The notes below the pieces were generated by a model. The model saw nothing but the letters and a program-made list of their open reading frames with translations, was not told the origin of the DNA and did not search any database. The position numbers were made by a program, and so were the translations under genes. This document shows, one piece after another, positions 33,659-42,694 of a stretch of DNA of 64,000 nucleotides (its first letter is position 1; each line of letters opens with the position of its first letter). The stretch comes from Oscillibacter valericigenes (GTDB lineage Bacteria; Bacillota; Clostridia; Oscillospirales; Oscillospiraceae), in assembly GCF_021531915.1 (NCBI RefSeq), contig NZ_JAFBIV010000002.1:124001-188000 (forward strand). Direction: 5' to 3'.

Positions 33659-35184
33659 AACAACGCCTGCTGAAAACCATATGCTTCCTGCTTCTCCCAG
33701 TCCTGCTGCTGACCGGCTGCTGGCAGGAGGAGCCATCCCTCCTCGGAGAGGGCGAACTGCTCCAGACCGATCAACAGGAGACAGAGCCTTCCGGCTCCCG
33801 GGTGATCCTGCCAGAGCTGTTCTCCCTGCCTTACGCACCGGAGCTGACCCTGGACCCCGTTACCTGCCCCGACGGAATGCAGCAGGTGGTGGCCTCCCTG
33901 ATCTGTGAGGGGCTGTTCCGCCTGGGGACCGCTCTGGAGCCGGAACCCTGCCTCTGCCAGAACTACACCTATGACGAGACTACGTACACTTATGTCTTTA
34001 CTCTGCGAAGCGGTGTCACCTTCTCCGACGGTACGCCTCTGACCTCTGATGACGTGAAGGCCACCCTGGACAGAGCCGGAAAATCCGAACGTTACGGCAG
34101 CCGCCTTTCCGGTATCTCCCAGGTTATTGCCGGAGACACCACCGTGACTGTGGTTCTTTCCGCTCCCAACACCGGCTTCCCCGCCCTGCTGGACGTGCCT
34201 GTCGTCAAAGCAGGCACGGAGTCCTCCCCTATCGGCACCGGGCCGTACCTGCTCTCCACAGAGAGTACCGGGACCTATCTGGTATCCAATCAGTCCTGGT
34301 GGCGTGGCAGCCAGCCCACTGACCGCATTGCTCTGGTGGAGGCCATCGATCAGGACACCATGCTCTACCGCTTTACCTCCCACGATGTCCAGCTGATAAC
34401 CGCCGACCTGACAGGAACAGACCCCATCAGCGCCACCGGCAGCATCAGCTACTGTGACGCAAACACCACCATTCTGCAGTATCTGGGCTGCAACGTGACC
34501 CGGGAACCGCTGGACACCCCCGCCTTCCGGCGTGCCCTTTCCCTGGGGATCTCCCGTCAGACCCTGGTCAGCGCTTTTCTCTCCGGCCACGGCACCGCCG
34601 CCCAGTTCCCGGTCTCCCCGGTCTCTCCTCTCTATCCGGAGGACCTGGAGGAAACCGAAAACCACGAAACCTTTTTCGCCGCTCTGAAGGAAAGTGGTTA
34701 TACTCCCGATCGCACTTTGACGCTGCTGGTGAATGAGGAAAACAGCTTCAAGGTCTCCGTGGCTGAGGCCATCGCCGACAGCTTCTCCTCTGACGGTGTG
34801 CCTATGACAGTCAAGGCCCTGCCCTGGGAGGAATACACGGCTACTCTGGCCGCCGGAGATTTCGACCTCTATTACGGTGAAGTCAAGCTCACCGCCGACT
34901 GGGACCTGCGCTCCCTGCTGTCCACAGAGGGTACTTTGAATATGGGTGGTTGGACTGATTTCCAGACGGATCAGCTGCTGTCCGCCTTCGTCTCCTCCGC
35001 CGACCGCCCCGCCGCCATGAAGCAGTTGTGCACTCGTCTGCGGGAACAGGCTCCCATTCTGCCCATCTGCTTCAAATCCACCTCCGTGCTGATGCAAACA
35101 GATGTGCTGACCGGGCTGACGCCCACCATGGCGGAGCCCTTTTACAATCTGTCCGACTGCACCATCCAGCTCCGGGAATCCTGA
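33655..35184 (+). CDS. Extracellular solute-binding lipoprotein, family 5 (peptide/nickel type)
   Basis: The 509-residue protein begins with a lipoprotein signal (LLPVLLLTGC, cysteine near residue 20). A family 5 binding domain follows, recognisable from the segment FTLRSGVTFSDGTPLTSDDVKATLD. Proteins of this family deliver oligopeptides or related ligands to ABC transporters or act as orphan sensors. No permease or ATPase gene is adjacent, so its transporter lies elsewhere or it acts alone. The start overlaps the pgeF stop. A perfect palindrome (35192-35219) follows. Confidence 0.9.
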   Translation: MKQRLLKTICFLLLPVLLLTGCWQEEPSLLGEGELLQTDQQETEPSGSRVILPELFSLPYAPELTLDPVTCPDGMQQVVASLICEGLFRLGTALEPEPCLCQNYTYDETTYTYVFTLRSGVTFSDGTPLTSDDVKATLDRAGKSERYGSRLSGISQVIAGDTTVTVVLSAPNTGFPALLDVPVVKAGTESSPIGTGPYLLSTESTGTYLVSNQSWWRGSQPTDRIALVEAIDQDTMLYRFTSHDVQLITADLTGTDPISATGSISYCDANTTILQYLGCNVTREPLDTPAFRRALSLGISRQTLVSAFLSGHGTAAQFPVSPVSPLYPEDLEETENHETFFAALKESGYTPDRTLTLLVNEENSFKVSVAEAIADSFSSDGVPMTVKALPWEEYTATLAAGDFDLYYGEVKLTADWDLRSLLSTEGTLNMGGWTDFQTDQLLSAFVSSADRPAAMKQLCTRLREQAPILPICFKSTSVLMQTDVLTGLTPTMAEPFYNLSDCTIQLRES

Positions 35185-35191
35185 AGATGAA

Positions 35192-35219
35192 CAAGCCGCT
35201 GTCGGCCGACAGCGGCTTG
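35192..35219. terminator. Palindrome between convergent genes
   Basis: CAAGCCGCTGTC pairs perfectly with GACAGCGGCTTG around GGCC. It lies between the convergent stops at 35184 and 35224. T-runs are weak on both strands, so terminator activity is plausible but not certain. Confidence 0.6.
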
Positions 35220-35223
35220 GTGC

Positions 35224-35943
35224 TTATTGTTTAGCTTTTCCAGTGATCTCCTCTACAGTGATTCGCCAAATCCCAGTCCGTGCCAGACTCCGCCGGACGG
35301 CGTCGTCAAAGCCCGCCATGTTGTCCGGCGTATGGCGCTGGCAGAGAAGCCGCAGCGCTTCGATCCTCTCCTCGTCCTCCGTTACTTCAGTGGCGCTGCC
35401 GAAGGCCACAGCAGACTCGTACAGCGTAGTGAAGCGGTCCTGCTGGATGGCGGTGTCACCCACGCAAGTGATGCAAACCCTGGGGTTCGCCCGCAGGCAT
35501 CGGGCCTTCCGCCCCTCCATGGCACTGTGAAAATACACCTGCTTGCCTTTCCGGACAATGGTGATCGGTAATCCGTAGGGTGTGCCGTCCTCCGCCGTCA
35601 TGGACAGGAAGGCGTATTCGCACTTGTCCACCACTTCCCATGCAAACTCCTCCGACATCTGCCGGTCCTTTCTCCGCATCTCCGTCATGGTTTTCTTCTC
35701 CTTTTCCGCTATCAGCGCTAACTTCTCGCGCCGGGTCAACTGCTTGATGGCTGCTTCCCGTCGCAAGGCCGATGACTTGTCCGGCAGTTCCTCCCAATAG
35801 GCCAACCCTACCGGCAAGTGGCTGCGGGTGTATTTGGCACCCTTCCCGCTCTGGTGAACCGCCAGACGTCTGGGAATGTTGTCTGTATAGCCCGTGTACA
35901 GGGAGCCGTCCCCGCAGCGCAGCATATAGACATACCAGCTCAC
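35224..35943 (-). CDS. GIY-YIG nuclease domain fused to pyridoxamine-oxidase-like (NimA-type) domain
   Basis: Residues 1-80 form a UPF0213-type GIY-YIG domain (YVYMLRCGDGSLYTGYT, then RRLAVHQSGKGAKYTR and a conserved E in WEELPDKSSALRREAAIKQL). Residues 89-239 form a flavin-binding, pyridoxamine 5'-phosphate oxidase-like domain that starts MRRKDRQMSEEFA, exactly as free-standing NimA-like proteins do. An internal ATG at 35688 has AAGGAG 9 bases upstream and could give the second domain alone. The roles of both halves are unproven. The gene is convergent with the lipoprotein gene. Confidence 0.85.
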   Translation of the reverse strand: MSWYVYMLRCGDGSLYTGYTDNIPRRLAVHQSGKGAKYTRSHLPVGLAYWEELPDKSSALRREAAIKQLTRREKLALIAEKEKKTMTEMRRKDRQMSEEFAWEVVDKCEYAFLSMTAEDGTPYGLPITIVRKGKQVYFHSAMEGRKARCLRANPRVCITCVGDTAIQQDRFTTLYESAVAFGSATEVTEDEERIEALRLLCQRHTPDNMAGFDDAVRRSLARTGIWRITVEEITGKAKQ

Positions 35944-36055
35944 AGCCAGACCCCCTTCCCAATCTGGCCATCAGTATACCACAGTTTTCCTTAGAATGCA
36001 AAGACACATAGGGACTTCCTCCTTCCGCATAGATAGAAGGGAGAGGAGGCGTTCT

Positions 36056-36763
36056 ATGCTGTCTGCCGCACTGCTGCTGTTTGCCAATACCCTGCTATTT
36101 TCCCTCCGTCTGTCAGGGAGCGGTTCTTTCCCCAAGCCGCTGTCTGCCGCCGAGGAGCGGGAATGGCTGGACCGCTATGCCAAAGGAGACCCCGAGGCGC
36201 GGAATGTTCTGATTGAGCGGAATCTTCGCCTGGTGGCCCATATCATCAAGAAGTACTACACCCAAAACGGAGACCAGGAGGACCTGATCTCCATTGGAAC
36301 CATCGGGCTCATCAAGGGTATCTCCAGTTTTGACCCTTCCAAAGGCGCCCGCTTGGCCACCTACGCCGCCCGCTGCATTGAAAACGAAATTCTGATGTAC
36401 TTTCGCGGCCAGAAAAAGCTCCAGGGTGAAGTATCCCTGTCAGACTCTATTGAATCCGATAAGGAGGGAAACGCCCTGCAGCTGATGGACGTGGTTGGGG
36501 TGGACGACACCATGCTGGAGGACATCCACGACCGGGACAGTGCACTGAAGCTGCGTCAGCTAGTACAGGAGTGTCTCACGCAGCGGGAATCCGAGATCAT
36601 TCGCCTGCGTTACGGTCTGGGCGGGACCGTCCCTCTGACCCAGCGTGAAGTTGCAGTTTCCTTCGGCATCTCCCGCAGCTATGTATCCCGCATTGAAAAG
36701 CGGGCATTGGAAAAACTGCGGGCAGAACTGGAGCGGCCACAAAGTCATCTTCCCCAAACATAA
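36056..36763 (+). CDS. sigK: Sporulation sigma factor SigK (pro-sigma-K type)
   Basis: The start is the ATG at 36056 (MLSAALLLFANTLLF), with GAGGAGG 6 bases upstream, giving 235 residues. A hydrophobic N-terminal pro-sequence of about 20 residues precedes FPKPLSAAEEREWL. Regions 2 (NLRLVAHIIKKYY, DLISIGTIGLIKGI, ATYAARCIENEILMY) and 4 (REVAVSFGISRSYVSRIEKRAL) are complete. SigK directs late mother-cell genes during sporulation. The gene is uninterrupted, with no skin element. A terminator shared with lexA follows. Confidence 0.93.
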   Translation: MLSAALLLFANTLLFSLRLSGSGSFPKPLSAAEEREWLDRYAKGDPEARNVLIERNLRLVAHIIKKYYTQNGDQEDLISIGTIGLIKGISSFDPSKGARLATYAARCIENEILMYFRGQKKLQGEVSLSDSIESDKEGNALQLMDVVGVDDTMLEDIHDRDSALKLRQLVQECLTQRESEIIRLRYGLGGTVPLTQREVAVSFGISRSYVSRIEKRALEKLRAELERPQSHLPQT

Positions 36764-36792
36764 AGGGACTGCGGCATCCCGCAGTCCCTTTT
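36762..36792. terminator. Bidirectional terminator between sigK and lexA
   Basis: AAGGGACTGCGG pairs with CCGCAGTCCCTT around a 3-base loop, with T-rich sequence on the plus side and A/T on the other. It starts at the sigK stop and lies 16 bases from the end of lexA. Confidence 0.88.
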
Positions 36793-36807
36793 CTTTCTCT
36801 CAATCTC

Positions 36808-37398
36808 TCAATAGCGGCGCACAACAGCGGCTACTTTGCCCAAAATCTGAGCATAGGTACCATCAATGGGAGAATACGCCTCGTTCTCCGGCAACAGCCA
36901 GATATGCCCGTTCTGCTTGGAAAATCGCTTGACTGTAGCCTCGTCTTCGATCATGGCGACCACGATCTCACCGTTGCTGCAGGTCTGCTGGCGGCGTACT
37001 ACCACCAGATCATCCGGCAGGATACCAGCGTTCAGCATGGACTCACCTCGGACACGAAGGGCAAAATACTCGTCCCCATGGCCACCGGTGTCAAAAGTGA
37101 GATAATCCTCAATGCACTCCTCCGCCAGGATCGGGCTGCCTGCCGCCACGTTGCCCACAATCGGAATCTTATCCTCCGGCACAGCGGGCGCCGTCAATGT
37201 AATGGCCCGGCCCTTACCCGCGCCTTTTTCGATGACTCCCGCTTCCTCCAAATGCTTCAGATGGAAATGTACTGTGGACGGGGATTTCAGCCCAACCGCC
37301 TCGCCGATCTCCCGCACAGAGGGTGGATAACCCTGTTCCCGGATGCAGGATGCGATGTATTCATAGATCCTCTGCTGCATATTGGTCAGTTCCGCCAT
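36808..37398 (-). CDS. lexA: LexA repressor of the SOS response
   Basis: The ATG at 37398 has AGGAGGT 5 bases upstream and gives 196 residues. The N-terminal winged helix (YPPSVREIGEAVGLKSPSTVHFHL) binds SOS boxes. The C-terminal self-cleavage domain has the A86-G87 scissile bond in NVAAGSP, S120 in RGESM and K157 in ATVKRF. A GAAC-N4-GTTT box overlaps its own -35, so autorepression is expected. It is convergent with sigK. Confidence 0.96.
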   Translation of the reverse strand: MAELTNMQQRIYEYIASCIREQGYPPSVREIGEAVGLKSPSTVHFHLKHLEEAGVIEKGAGKGRAITLTAPAVPEDKIPIVGNVAAGSPILAEECIEDYLTFDTGGHGDEYFALRVRGESMLNAGILPDDLVVVRRQQTCSNGEIVVAMIEDEATVKRFSKQNGHIWLLPENEAYSPIDGTYAQILGKVAAVVRRY

Positions 37399-37444
37399 AA
37401 TGGACCTCCTGTTCTCTTTGCAGCTTCGCAAATACTTTACCTGT

Positions 37445-37484
37445 ATTCTATCACACCATTTCCTTAAATGCAAACATTTGTTCC
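37445..37484 (-). promoter_or_regulatory. lexA promoter with overlapping SOS box
   Basis: The minus strand has -35 TTGCAT (37468-37473), 17 bases, and -10 TAGAAT (37445-37450) with an extended TGA. An SOS box GGAACAAATGTTTG at 37471-37484 matches the Gram-positive consensus CGAACRNRYGTTYG at all but the first base and overlaps the -35. Confidence 0.85.
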
Positions 37485-37617
37485 ATATTTTGCAGATTTT
37501 TTAGAAACCCGTCCTGCGGGAAATTCCTTTCATGATCTGTTCACCCTTTTTATTTATGCATGATGACGCTGTAAACCGCTCTTCCCGCAAAATGGACTTC
37601 TTTTTTGAAAAAAGCCC

Positions 37618-37646
37618 TTGAAAACACAGAAAAACTATGGTAACAT
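37618..37646 (+). promoter_or_regulatory. Promoter of secG
   Basis: TTGAAA (37618-37623), 17 bases ending TGG, and TAACAT (37641-37646) precede the secG start by about 60 bases. Confidence 0.7.
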
Positions 37647-37707
37647 GGACATCTGTGAAGCGACTAAATATGTATCGCGTAAGCGTGAATTTTGGAGGTT
37701 ATCTGTT

Positions 37708-37947
37708 ATGTCTGCTTTGAAGCTCGTTGTCACCATTCTGCAGCTGCTGTGCGGCCTGGCCATCATTGTCGCCGTTCTGTTCCAGTCCGGCAAGAGCGCC
37801 GGCCTGTCCGGTGCCATTGGTGGTGTTGCCGATTCTTTCCTGGCCAAGAACAAGGCCAAGACCCTGGATGCCAAGCTGGCCCGTGCCACCAAATGGGTTG
37901 GCGCCGTCTTCCTGATCCTGACCCTGATCCTGCTGATCATGGGCTGA
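37708..37947 (+). CDS. secG: Preprotein translocase subunit SecG
   Basis: The ATG at 37708 has GGAGG 9 bases upstream and gives 79 residues. Two membrane segments (about residues 3-22 and 58-78) flank the conserved cytoplasmic loop VLFQSGKSAGLSGAIGG. SecG assists the SecYE channel during SecA-driven export. It is monocistronic, followed by a strong terminator. The frame open to 37618 lies in the promoter. Confidence 0.95.
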   Translation: MSALKLVVTILQLLCGLAIIVAVLFQSGKSAGLSGAIGGVADSFLAKNKAKTLDAKLARATKWVGAVFLILTLILLIMG

Positions 37948-37974
37948 TTCCCTTTTGCGGCAATCATCAACGTT

Positions 37975-38013
37975 CAAAAAGGAACTCCCCGAACATTCGG
38001 GGAGTTCCTTTTT
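37975..38013. terminator. Bidirectional terminator between secG and the deacetylase gene
   Basis: AAGGAACTCCCCGAA pairs with TTCGGGGAGTTCCTT around CA, with A and T runs outside. It touches the stop codon of the deacetylase gene at 38012-38014. Confidence 0.88.
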
Positions 38014-38731
38014 ATGTTGTTCCAGTGCCGGTGCGGTACAGCTCTCCCGCCTCCGGCGTCACGCCATTCAGACACAAAAGCTCCTCCACGGTCACAAAGC
38101 AGTAGCCCTGCGCCTCCAGGGTATCCACCACCTTCAGGGCGGCGTCCACGGAGGTGTCATAGATATCGTGGAGCAGGATGATACTGTTGGGCTTCACATG
38201 CTTCAGAATCGCCTGAACCACTTTGTCCGTATTCTTGTTCTCCCAGTCCCGCGGGTCCACGGACCACTTGACCATGGGAACCCGGACCAGCTTTTCCGTG
38301 CCCGGCGTGATCAGCCCATAAGGCGGCCGCAGCCAGTATCCGCTGCCTCCCAAAAGCGTTTCCAGCAGTTCTTCTGTTTTCCCCACCTCTTCCTGAATGA
38401 CGGCTGTTGAAGCACCCTCCAGCCGCACGTGGCTCCAGGTGTGGTTTCCTACCTGATGGCCCTCCGCCTGCATCCGCCTTACCAGCTCGGGATACCGCTC
38501 CGCTTCTTCGCCTACCAGGAAGAACGTAGCGCTAGCGCCCCGTTCTTTGAGCCCCTCCAGCAGGCGGTCTGTGGTGCCCCGGCGGGGGCCGTCATCAAAG
38601 GTCAGGGCAACGTAGTTCGTCTCTGCGGGGATCTGGGCCGCACCGTCTGCGGCAAGGTTCGCCGGCGCTTCTTCCACCCGCAGGAGCAGCAGGCTTATGC
38701 AGAGGCCCAAAAATATCCAGTGTTTTCGCAT
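38012..38731 (-). CDS. Polysaccharide deacetylase (NodB-domain, PdaA-like)
   Basis: The 239-residue product has an N-terminal hydrophobic signal or anchor (residues 4-17) and a NodB homology domain. Motif 1 TFDDGP contributes the catalytic base and a metal ligand, motif 2 HTWSH the two metal histidines, motif 3 RPPYG follows, and LLHDIYDTS near the end is motif 5-like. Such enzymes remove N-acetyl groups from peptidoglycan or other glycans at the cell surface. The substrate is unknown. It is convergent with secG. Confidence 0.88.
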   Translation of the reverse strand: MRKHWIFLGLCISLLLLRVEEAPANLAADGAAQIPAETNYVALTFDDGPRRGTTDRLLEGLKERGASATFFLVGEEAERYPELVRRMQAEGHQVGNHTWSHVRLEGASTAVIQEEVGKTEELLETLLGGSGYWLRPPYGLITPGTEKLVRVPMVKWSVDPRDWENKNTDKVVQAILKHVKPNSIILLHDIYDTSVDAALKVVDTLEAQGYCFVTVEELLCLNGVTPEAGELYRTGTGTT

Positions 38732-38817
38732 CCGCTTTCATTCCCTCCGTTTTTTCAAAGGTAGGTTATGCAGTTGCGAAAAAAATACCGCTGTCAAAAA
38801 TTTGTTGAAAATCGCAG

Positions 38818-38851
38818 AACCGTCCCGGGTCCAATATGGCCCGGGACGGTT
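38818..38851 (-). terminator. Hairpin after the zinc-ribbon protein gene
   Basis: AACCGTCCCGGG pairs with CCCGGGACGGTT around a 10-base loop, just past the stop at 38855. The U-tract on the minus strand is poor (GGTTCTGCG), so termination may be inefficient. Confidence 0.5.
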
Positions 38852-38854
38852 ACT

Positions 38855-39244
38855 TTACAGGAATATATAAAAGATCTGGCTCAAAATATTCAATGCGATC
38901 ACAGCGAAAATGATCCAGAATACCAGGCCCACGGGGTTCTTTTTTCCCGCTGCGCGCTGGGACTTCCGGGCAGGCTGGCGGGTGGCCGCCTGCGCCCTTC
39001 GCCAGGGCAGCTCCTCTGCTTCCAGATTGGTCCCACGGCGCTTCCGGTTCTCCGCATGCAGTTCCGCATGGACAAAGGAATTGCGATGGTTCTCTTCGTT
39101 GATGCCCTCCACCCGGATCACGGTCCCGTCCACGCCGATATCCAATGTCTTGGCAGGCTGCGTAAAGGCACCGCAGCGGGGGCAGAAATCATCCACATCG
39201 TAGTTATACCGCTTTCCGCATTCGTGGCATCGAACCCGTCTCAT
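38855..39244 (-). CDS. Zinc-ribbon protein with C-terminal membrane anchor (129 aa)
   Basis: The ATG at 39244 has AGGAGG 7 bases upstream. The protein starts with a zinc ribbon (CHECGKRYNYDVDDFCPRCG). A linker rich in charged residues and containing TRQPARKSQRAAGKK follows, then one C-terminal membrane segment (PVGLVFWIIFAVIALNILSQ). The function is unknown; the layout suggests a cytoplasmic zinc ribbon tethered to the membrane. It lies between the alpha-operon terminator and the deacetylase gene. Confidence 0.75.
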   Translation of the reverse strand: MRRVRCHECGKRYNYDVDDFCPRCGAFTQPAKTLDIGVDGTVIRVEGINEENHRNSFVHAELHAENRKRRGTNLEAEELPWRRAQAATRQPARKSQRAAGKKNPVGLVFWIIFAVIALNILSQIFYIFL

Positions 39245-39329
39245 AGGACCGCCTCCTTTTCTCTGGAAAGCATTATAGCACAGTGTACTCTGTTTGGAAA
39301 GCCCTGTGCTTTCTTTCCCGGGAAAACTC

Positions 39330-39377
39330 AAAAAGCCCTTTGCAACGTGCCTAGGTACACATTGCAAAGGGCTTTTG
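39330..39377 (-). terminator. Terminator of the S10-spc-alpha superoperon
   Basis: AAAAGCCCTTTGCAATGTG pairs with CACGTTGCAAAGGGCTTTT (one G-U), followed by TTTTT-rich sequence on the minus strand. It starts about 20 bases after the rplQ stop. Confidence 0.88.
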
Positions 39378-39395
39378 AATCCGGGGAAATGAGAC

Positions 39396-39740
39396 TTATT
39401 TCACCAGTTCGATGATGGCAGTCTCAGCGGCGTCACCGCGGCGGACGCCGGTGCGCACGATGCGGGTGTAGCCGCCGTTGCGCTCAGCATAGCTGGGAGC
39501 GATCTCCTTGAACAGCTTCTTGCAGACGTCCTCACGGGTGATGAAGCTCATAGCCTGACGATAAGCGGCCAGGTCGTTCTTCTTGCCGAGGGTGATCATC
39601 TTCTCAGCCATGGGCTTGATCTCCTTGGCACGGGTGACGGTGGTCTCCATCTTCCCGTTGTCCAGGAAATCCGTGACCTGCTGACGCAGCATCGCCATGC
39701 GCTGGTCAGTGGTCTTGCCAAGTTTCCGAGTTCCGGGCAT
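39396..39740 (-). CDS. rplQ: Ribosomal protein L17
   Basis: The 114-residue protein begins [21 protein letters not shown], the conserved L17 start, and ends in the usual [12 protein letters not shown]17 binds the 50S subunit near the exit tunnel. It is the last gene of the superoperon, 64 bases after rpoA, and is followed by a strong terminator. Confidence 0.98.
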   Translation of the reverse strand: MPGTRKLGKTTDQRMAMLRQQVTDFLDNGKMETTVTRAKEIKPMAEKMITLGKKNDLAAYRQAMSFITREDVCKKLFKEIAPSYAERNGGYTRIVRTGVRRGDAAETAIIELVK

Positions 39741-39804
39741 TTCGGTTTCCTCCTTATCAGGATTTTGGTCAGCCGGTGGGTTCTGTCCGCCGGCGTAGAA
39801 TCAA

Positions 39805-40755
39805 TTAGTTGTTTTCTTCGTCGGCCAGATGCAGGCCCATCATAGCCAGCTTGTTGATGACCTCTTCCAGGGACTTACGGCCCAGGTTGCGGACCTTCAT
39901 CATCTCGTCCTCGGTCTTGGAGATCAAGTCCTCAACGGTGTTGATGTTGGCGCGCTTCAGGCAGTTGAAGCTGCGGACGGAGAGGTCCAGCTCCTCAATG
40001 GTCATCTCCAGGACCTTGTCCCGCTGGGCTTCGGCCTTCTCCACCACGGTGGGCTTGCTGCCCACGTTCTCAGAGAGATCGGTAAAGAGGGTGAAGTGGT
40101 CACACAGGATCTTGGCGCCCAGGGACACAGCGTCACGGGCGGAGATGGTACCGTCGGTCCAGACTTCCAGGGTCAGCTTGTCGAAGTCGCTGGAGGCTCC
40201 CACGCGGGTGGGCTCCACGGTGTAGTTCACCTTGTACACAGGGGTGTAGATGGAGTCCACGGCGATGGTGCCGATCACGTTCTGCTGAGGCTTGTTGCGG
40301 TCAGCGGGCACATAACCGCGGCCGTGGGACAGGGTGATCTCCATGTTCAGAGTGGCACCGTTGTCCAGGGTGGCAATGTGCATATCGGGGTTCAGGACCT
40401 CCACCTCACCGTCGGCCTTAATGTCGCCGGCAGTGACTTCGCAGGGACCCACAGCCTCGATATAAACGGTCTTGACCGTTTCACTGTGCAGCTTGGTCAG
40501 GAGGCCTTTTACATTCAGGACGATCTCCGTCACGTCTTCCTTCACACCGGGGATGGTGGAAAACTCATGCTGGACACCGGCGATCTTGATGGTGGTCGGA
40601 GCGGTGCCGGGCAGAGAGGAAAGCATAATGCGGCGGAGCGCATTGCCCAGAGTCGTGCCGTATCCGCGCTCCAGGGGCTCCACCACGTACTTGCCGTACG
40701 TCACGTCGCCGGGCGCCTCGATACATTCGATCTGGGGCTTTTCAATTTCGATCAT
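39805..40755 (-). CDS. rpoA: RNA polymerase subunit alpha
   Basis: The ATG at 40755 ([15 protein letters not shown]) has AAGGAGG 8 bases upstream and gives 316 residues. The N-terminal assembly domain ([19 protein letters not shown]) and the C-terminal DNA- and activator-binding domain ([31 protein letters not shown]) are complete. It nucleates polymerase assembly. It lies between rpsD and rplQ as in other Firmicutes. Confidence 0.98.
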   Translation of the reverse strand: MIEIEKPQIECIEAPGDVTYGKYVVEPLERGYGTTLGNALRRIMLSSLPGTAPTTIKIAGVQHEFSTIPGVKEDVTEIVLNVKGLLTKLHSETVKTVYIEAVGPCEVTAGDIKADGEVEVLNPDMHIATLDNGATLNMEITLSHGRGYVPADRNKPQQNVIGTIAVDSIYTPVYKVNYTVEPTRVGASSDFDKLTLEVWTDGTISARDAVSLGAKILCDHFTLFTDLSENVGSKPTVVEKAEAQRDKVLEMTIEELDLSVRSFNCLKRANINTVEDLISKTEDEMMKVRNLGRKSLEEVINKLAMMGLHLADEENN

Positions 40756-40839
40756 GCAGTTACCCTCCTTCATCTTCTCATTGCGGCCATGCGCAGCAGG
40801 CCGCAGGCAGTTCCTATCATCTTCGAGGGTATCCTCCAA

Positions 40840-41466
40840 TTACTTGGAGTACAACTCGACGATGAGATGCTCCTCGATGGGAAGATCGATGTCCTCACGG
40901 GCGGGTTCTGCGATGACCTTGGCCACGTTGTTCTTGTCCATTTCCAGCCACTTGGGGACCACGCGGGAAGCGTTGGCCTCCAGAGAGCCCTTGAACTTAT
41001 CCAGGCTGCGGGAGCCTTCCTTCAGCTCCACCACATCGCCGGTCTTCACCAGGTAGGAAGGAATGTTGACCTTCTTGCCGTTGACGGTGAAGTGGCCGTG
41101 CAGCACCAGCTGACGGGCCTCAGCGCGGCTCATGGCGAAGCCCAGACGATACACCACGTTGTCCAGACGGGTCTCCAGGATGGACAGCAGGTTCTCGCCG
41201 GTCATGCCGGCCTTCTTGTTGGCCATCTCGAAGTAGTCATGGAACTGGCTCTCCAGGACGCCGTAGTAGCGCTTGGCCTTCTGCTTCTCACGCAGCTGCA
41301 GGCCATACTCGCTGAGCTTCTTGTTTCTTGCATTGCCGTGCATGCCGGGAGCGTAACCACGACGCTCGATGGAGCACTTATCCGTGTAGCAGCGGTCGCC
41401 CTTCAGGAAGAGCTTCTGGCCTTCTCTGCGGCAAAGGCGGCAGACTGCGCCGGTATATCTTGCCAT
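40840..41466 (-). CDS. rpsD: Ribosomal protein S4 (zinc-binding form)
   Basis: The 208-residue product starts [19 protein letters not shown]. Four cysteines in the first 31 residues (CRLC ... CYTDKC) form the zinc site of the C+ type. An S4 RNA-binding fold follows ([21 protein letters not shown]). S4 starts 30S assembly and in many bacteria represses its own operon. Its location between rpsK and rpoA is standard for Firmicutes that keep rpsD in the alpha operon. Confidence 0.98.
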   Translation of the reverse strand: MARYTGAVCRLCRREGQKLFLKGDRCYTDKCSIERRGYAPGMHGNARNKKLSEYGLQLREKQKAKRYYGVLESQFHDYFEMANKKAGMTGENLLSILETRLDNVVYRLGFAMSRAEARQLVLHGHFTVNGKKVNIPSYLVKTGDVVELKEGSRSLDKFKGSLEANASRVVPKWLEMDKNNVAKVIAEPAREDIDLPIEEHLIVELYSK

Positions 41467-41489
41467 ATTGCTTGTTACCTCCTCTTTTA

Positions 41490-41897
41490 TTACACGCGGC
41501 GACGCTTCGGGGGACGGCAGCCGTTGTGGGGGATGGGAGTGACGTCCTTGATCATGGTCACTTCCAGACCCACGGCCTGCAGTGCGCGGATCGCAGCCTC
41601 GCGGCCCTGGCCGGGGCCCTTGACGAAGACCTCAACGGTCTTCAGGCCATGCTCCATCGCGGCGCGGGCAGCGGTCTCAGCCGCGGTCTGGGCAGCGAAG
41701 GGAGTGGACTTCTTGCTGCCGCGGAAACCCAGTCCGCCGGAGGAAGCCCAGGAAATGGCGTTGCCCTGGGTATCAGTGACAGTCACCATGGTGTTGTTGA
41801 AAGAAGAACGGATATGGACCTGACCACGCTCGATGTTCTTCTTCTCGCGGCGGCGGCGAATGACTTTCTTGCCGCCGGAAGCTTTAGCAGTTGCCAT
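41490..41897 (-). CDS. rpsK: Ribosomal protein S11
   Basis: The 135-residue protein contains the S11 core [20 protein letters not shown] and ends in the basic [11 protein letters not shown]. It lies on the 30S platform near the mRNA exit. AAGGAG precedes the ATG. It follows rpsM by 15 bases. Confidence 0.98.
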   Translation of the reverse strand: MATAKASGGKKVIRRRREKKNIERGQVHIRSSFNNTMVTVTDTQGNAISWASSGGLGFRGSKKSTPFAAQTAAETAARAAMEHGLKTVEVFVKGPGQGREAAIRALQAVGLEVTMIKDVTPIPHNGCRPPKRRRV

Positions 41898-41912
41898 GTT
41901 CGATCTCCTTCC

Positions 41913-42278
41913 TTACTTCTTCTTGTTAGCAATGGTCTTCTTGGGACCCTTGCGGGTTCTTGCGTTGGTCTTGCTGCGCTGGCCGCGGACGGGCAGGCCC
42001 TTGCGATGACGCAGGCCGCGATAGCAGCCGATCTCGCTCAGACGCTTGATGTCCAGTGCGGTCTGGCGGCGCAGGTCACCCTCGACAACATACTCGTCGA
42101 TGGCGTCACGGAGCTTCTGCTCGTCAGCGTCGGACAGATCCTTCACGCGGGTGTCGGGGTCGACGCCAGTCTTCGCCAGGATATCCTTGGCGCTCTTTCT
42201 GCCAATGCCGTAGATATAGGTGAGGCCGATCTCGATACGCTTATCCTTCGGCAGGTCAATACCGGCAATACGTGCCAT
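41913..42278 (-). CDS. rpsM: Ribosomal protein S13
   Basis: The 121-residue product starts [24 protein letters not shown] and has the basic tail [19 protein letters not shown] that reaches toward the P-site tRNA. It forms contacts of the 30S head with the 50S. It follows rpmJ by 26 bases. Confidence 0.98.
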   Translation of the reverse strand: MARIAGIDLPKDKRIEIGLTYIYGIGRKSAKDILAKTGVDPDTRVKDLSDADEQKLRDAIDEYVVEGDLRRQTALDIKRLSEIGCYRGLRHRKGLPVRGQRSKTNARTRKGPKKTIANKKK

Positions 42279-42304
42279 ACTCTTAAAGCACCTCCAATTA
42301 AATG

Positions 42305-42436
<132 letters not shown>

Positions 42437-42472
42437 TCAGCGGTTTCAAGTCATTGATTTCGCCTGGTCAGC

Positions 42473-42691
42473 TTACTTGCTGCGCCAGGTGATCCGGCCG
42501 CGGGTCAGGTCGTACGGGGAGAGCTCCACCGTAACCTTGTCGCCGGGCAGAATCCTGATGAAATTCATTCTGAGTTTTCCGGAAATATGCGCCAGAATCG
42601 TGTGTCCATTTCCAATGTCAACCTGGAACGTCGTGTTGGGCAGGGCTTCCACCACAACACCTTCCACTTCGATCATATCGGATTTTGCCAA
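42473..42691 (-). CDS. infA: Translation initiation factor IF-1
   Basis: The 72-residue OB-fold protein begins [19 protein letters not shown] and ends [12 protein letters not shown], both highly conserved. IF-1 blocks the A site during initiation. It starts 3 bases after the KOW-protein gene ends and lies 54 bases before rpmJ. Confidence 0.98.
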   Translation of the reverse strand: MAKSDMIEVEGVVVEALPNTTFQVDIGNGHTILAHISGKLRMNFIRILPGDKVTVELSPYDLTRGRITWRSK

Positions 42692-42694
42692 ACG

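Noticed and set aside
36026-36036. SigE-type promoter (CATAGATA) before sigK
   Set aside because: It is expected biologically, but no -35-like partner at the right distance could be seen and the leader would be only a few bases.
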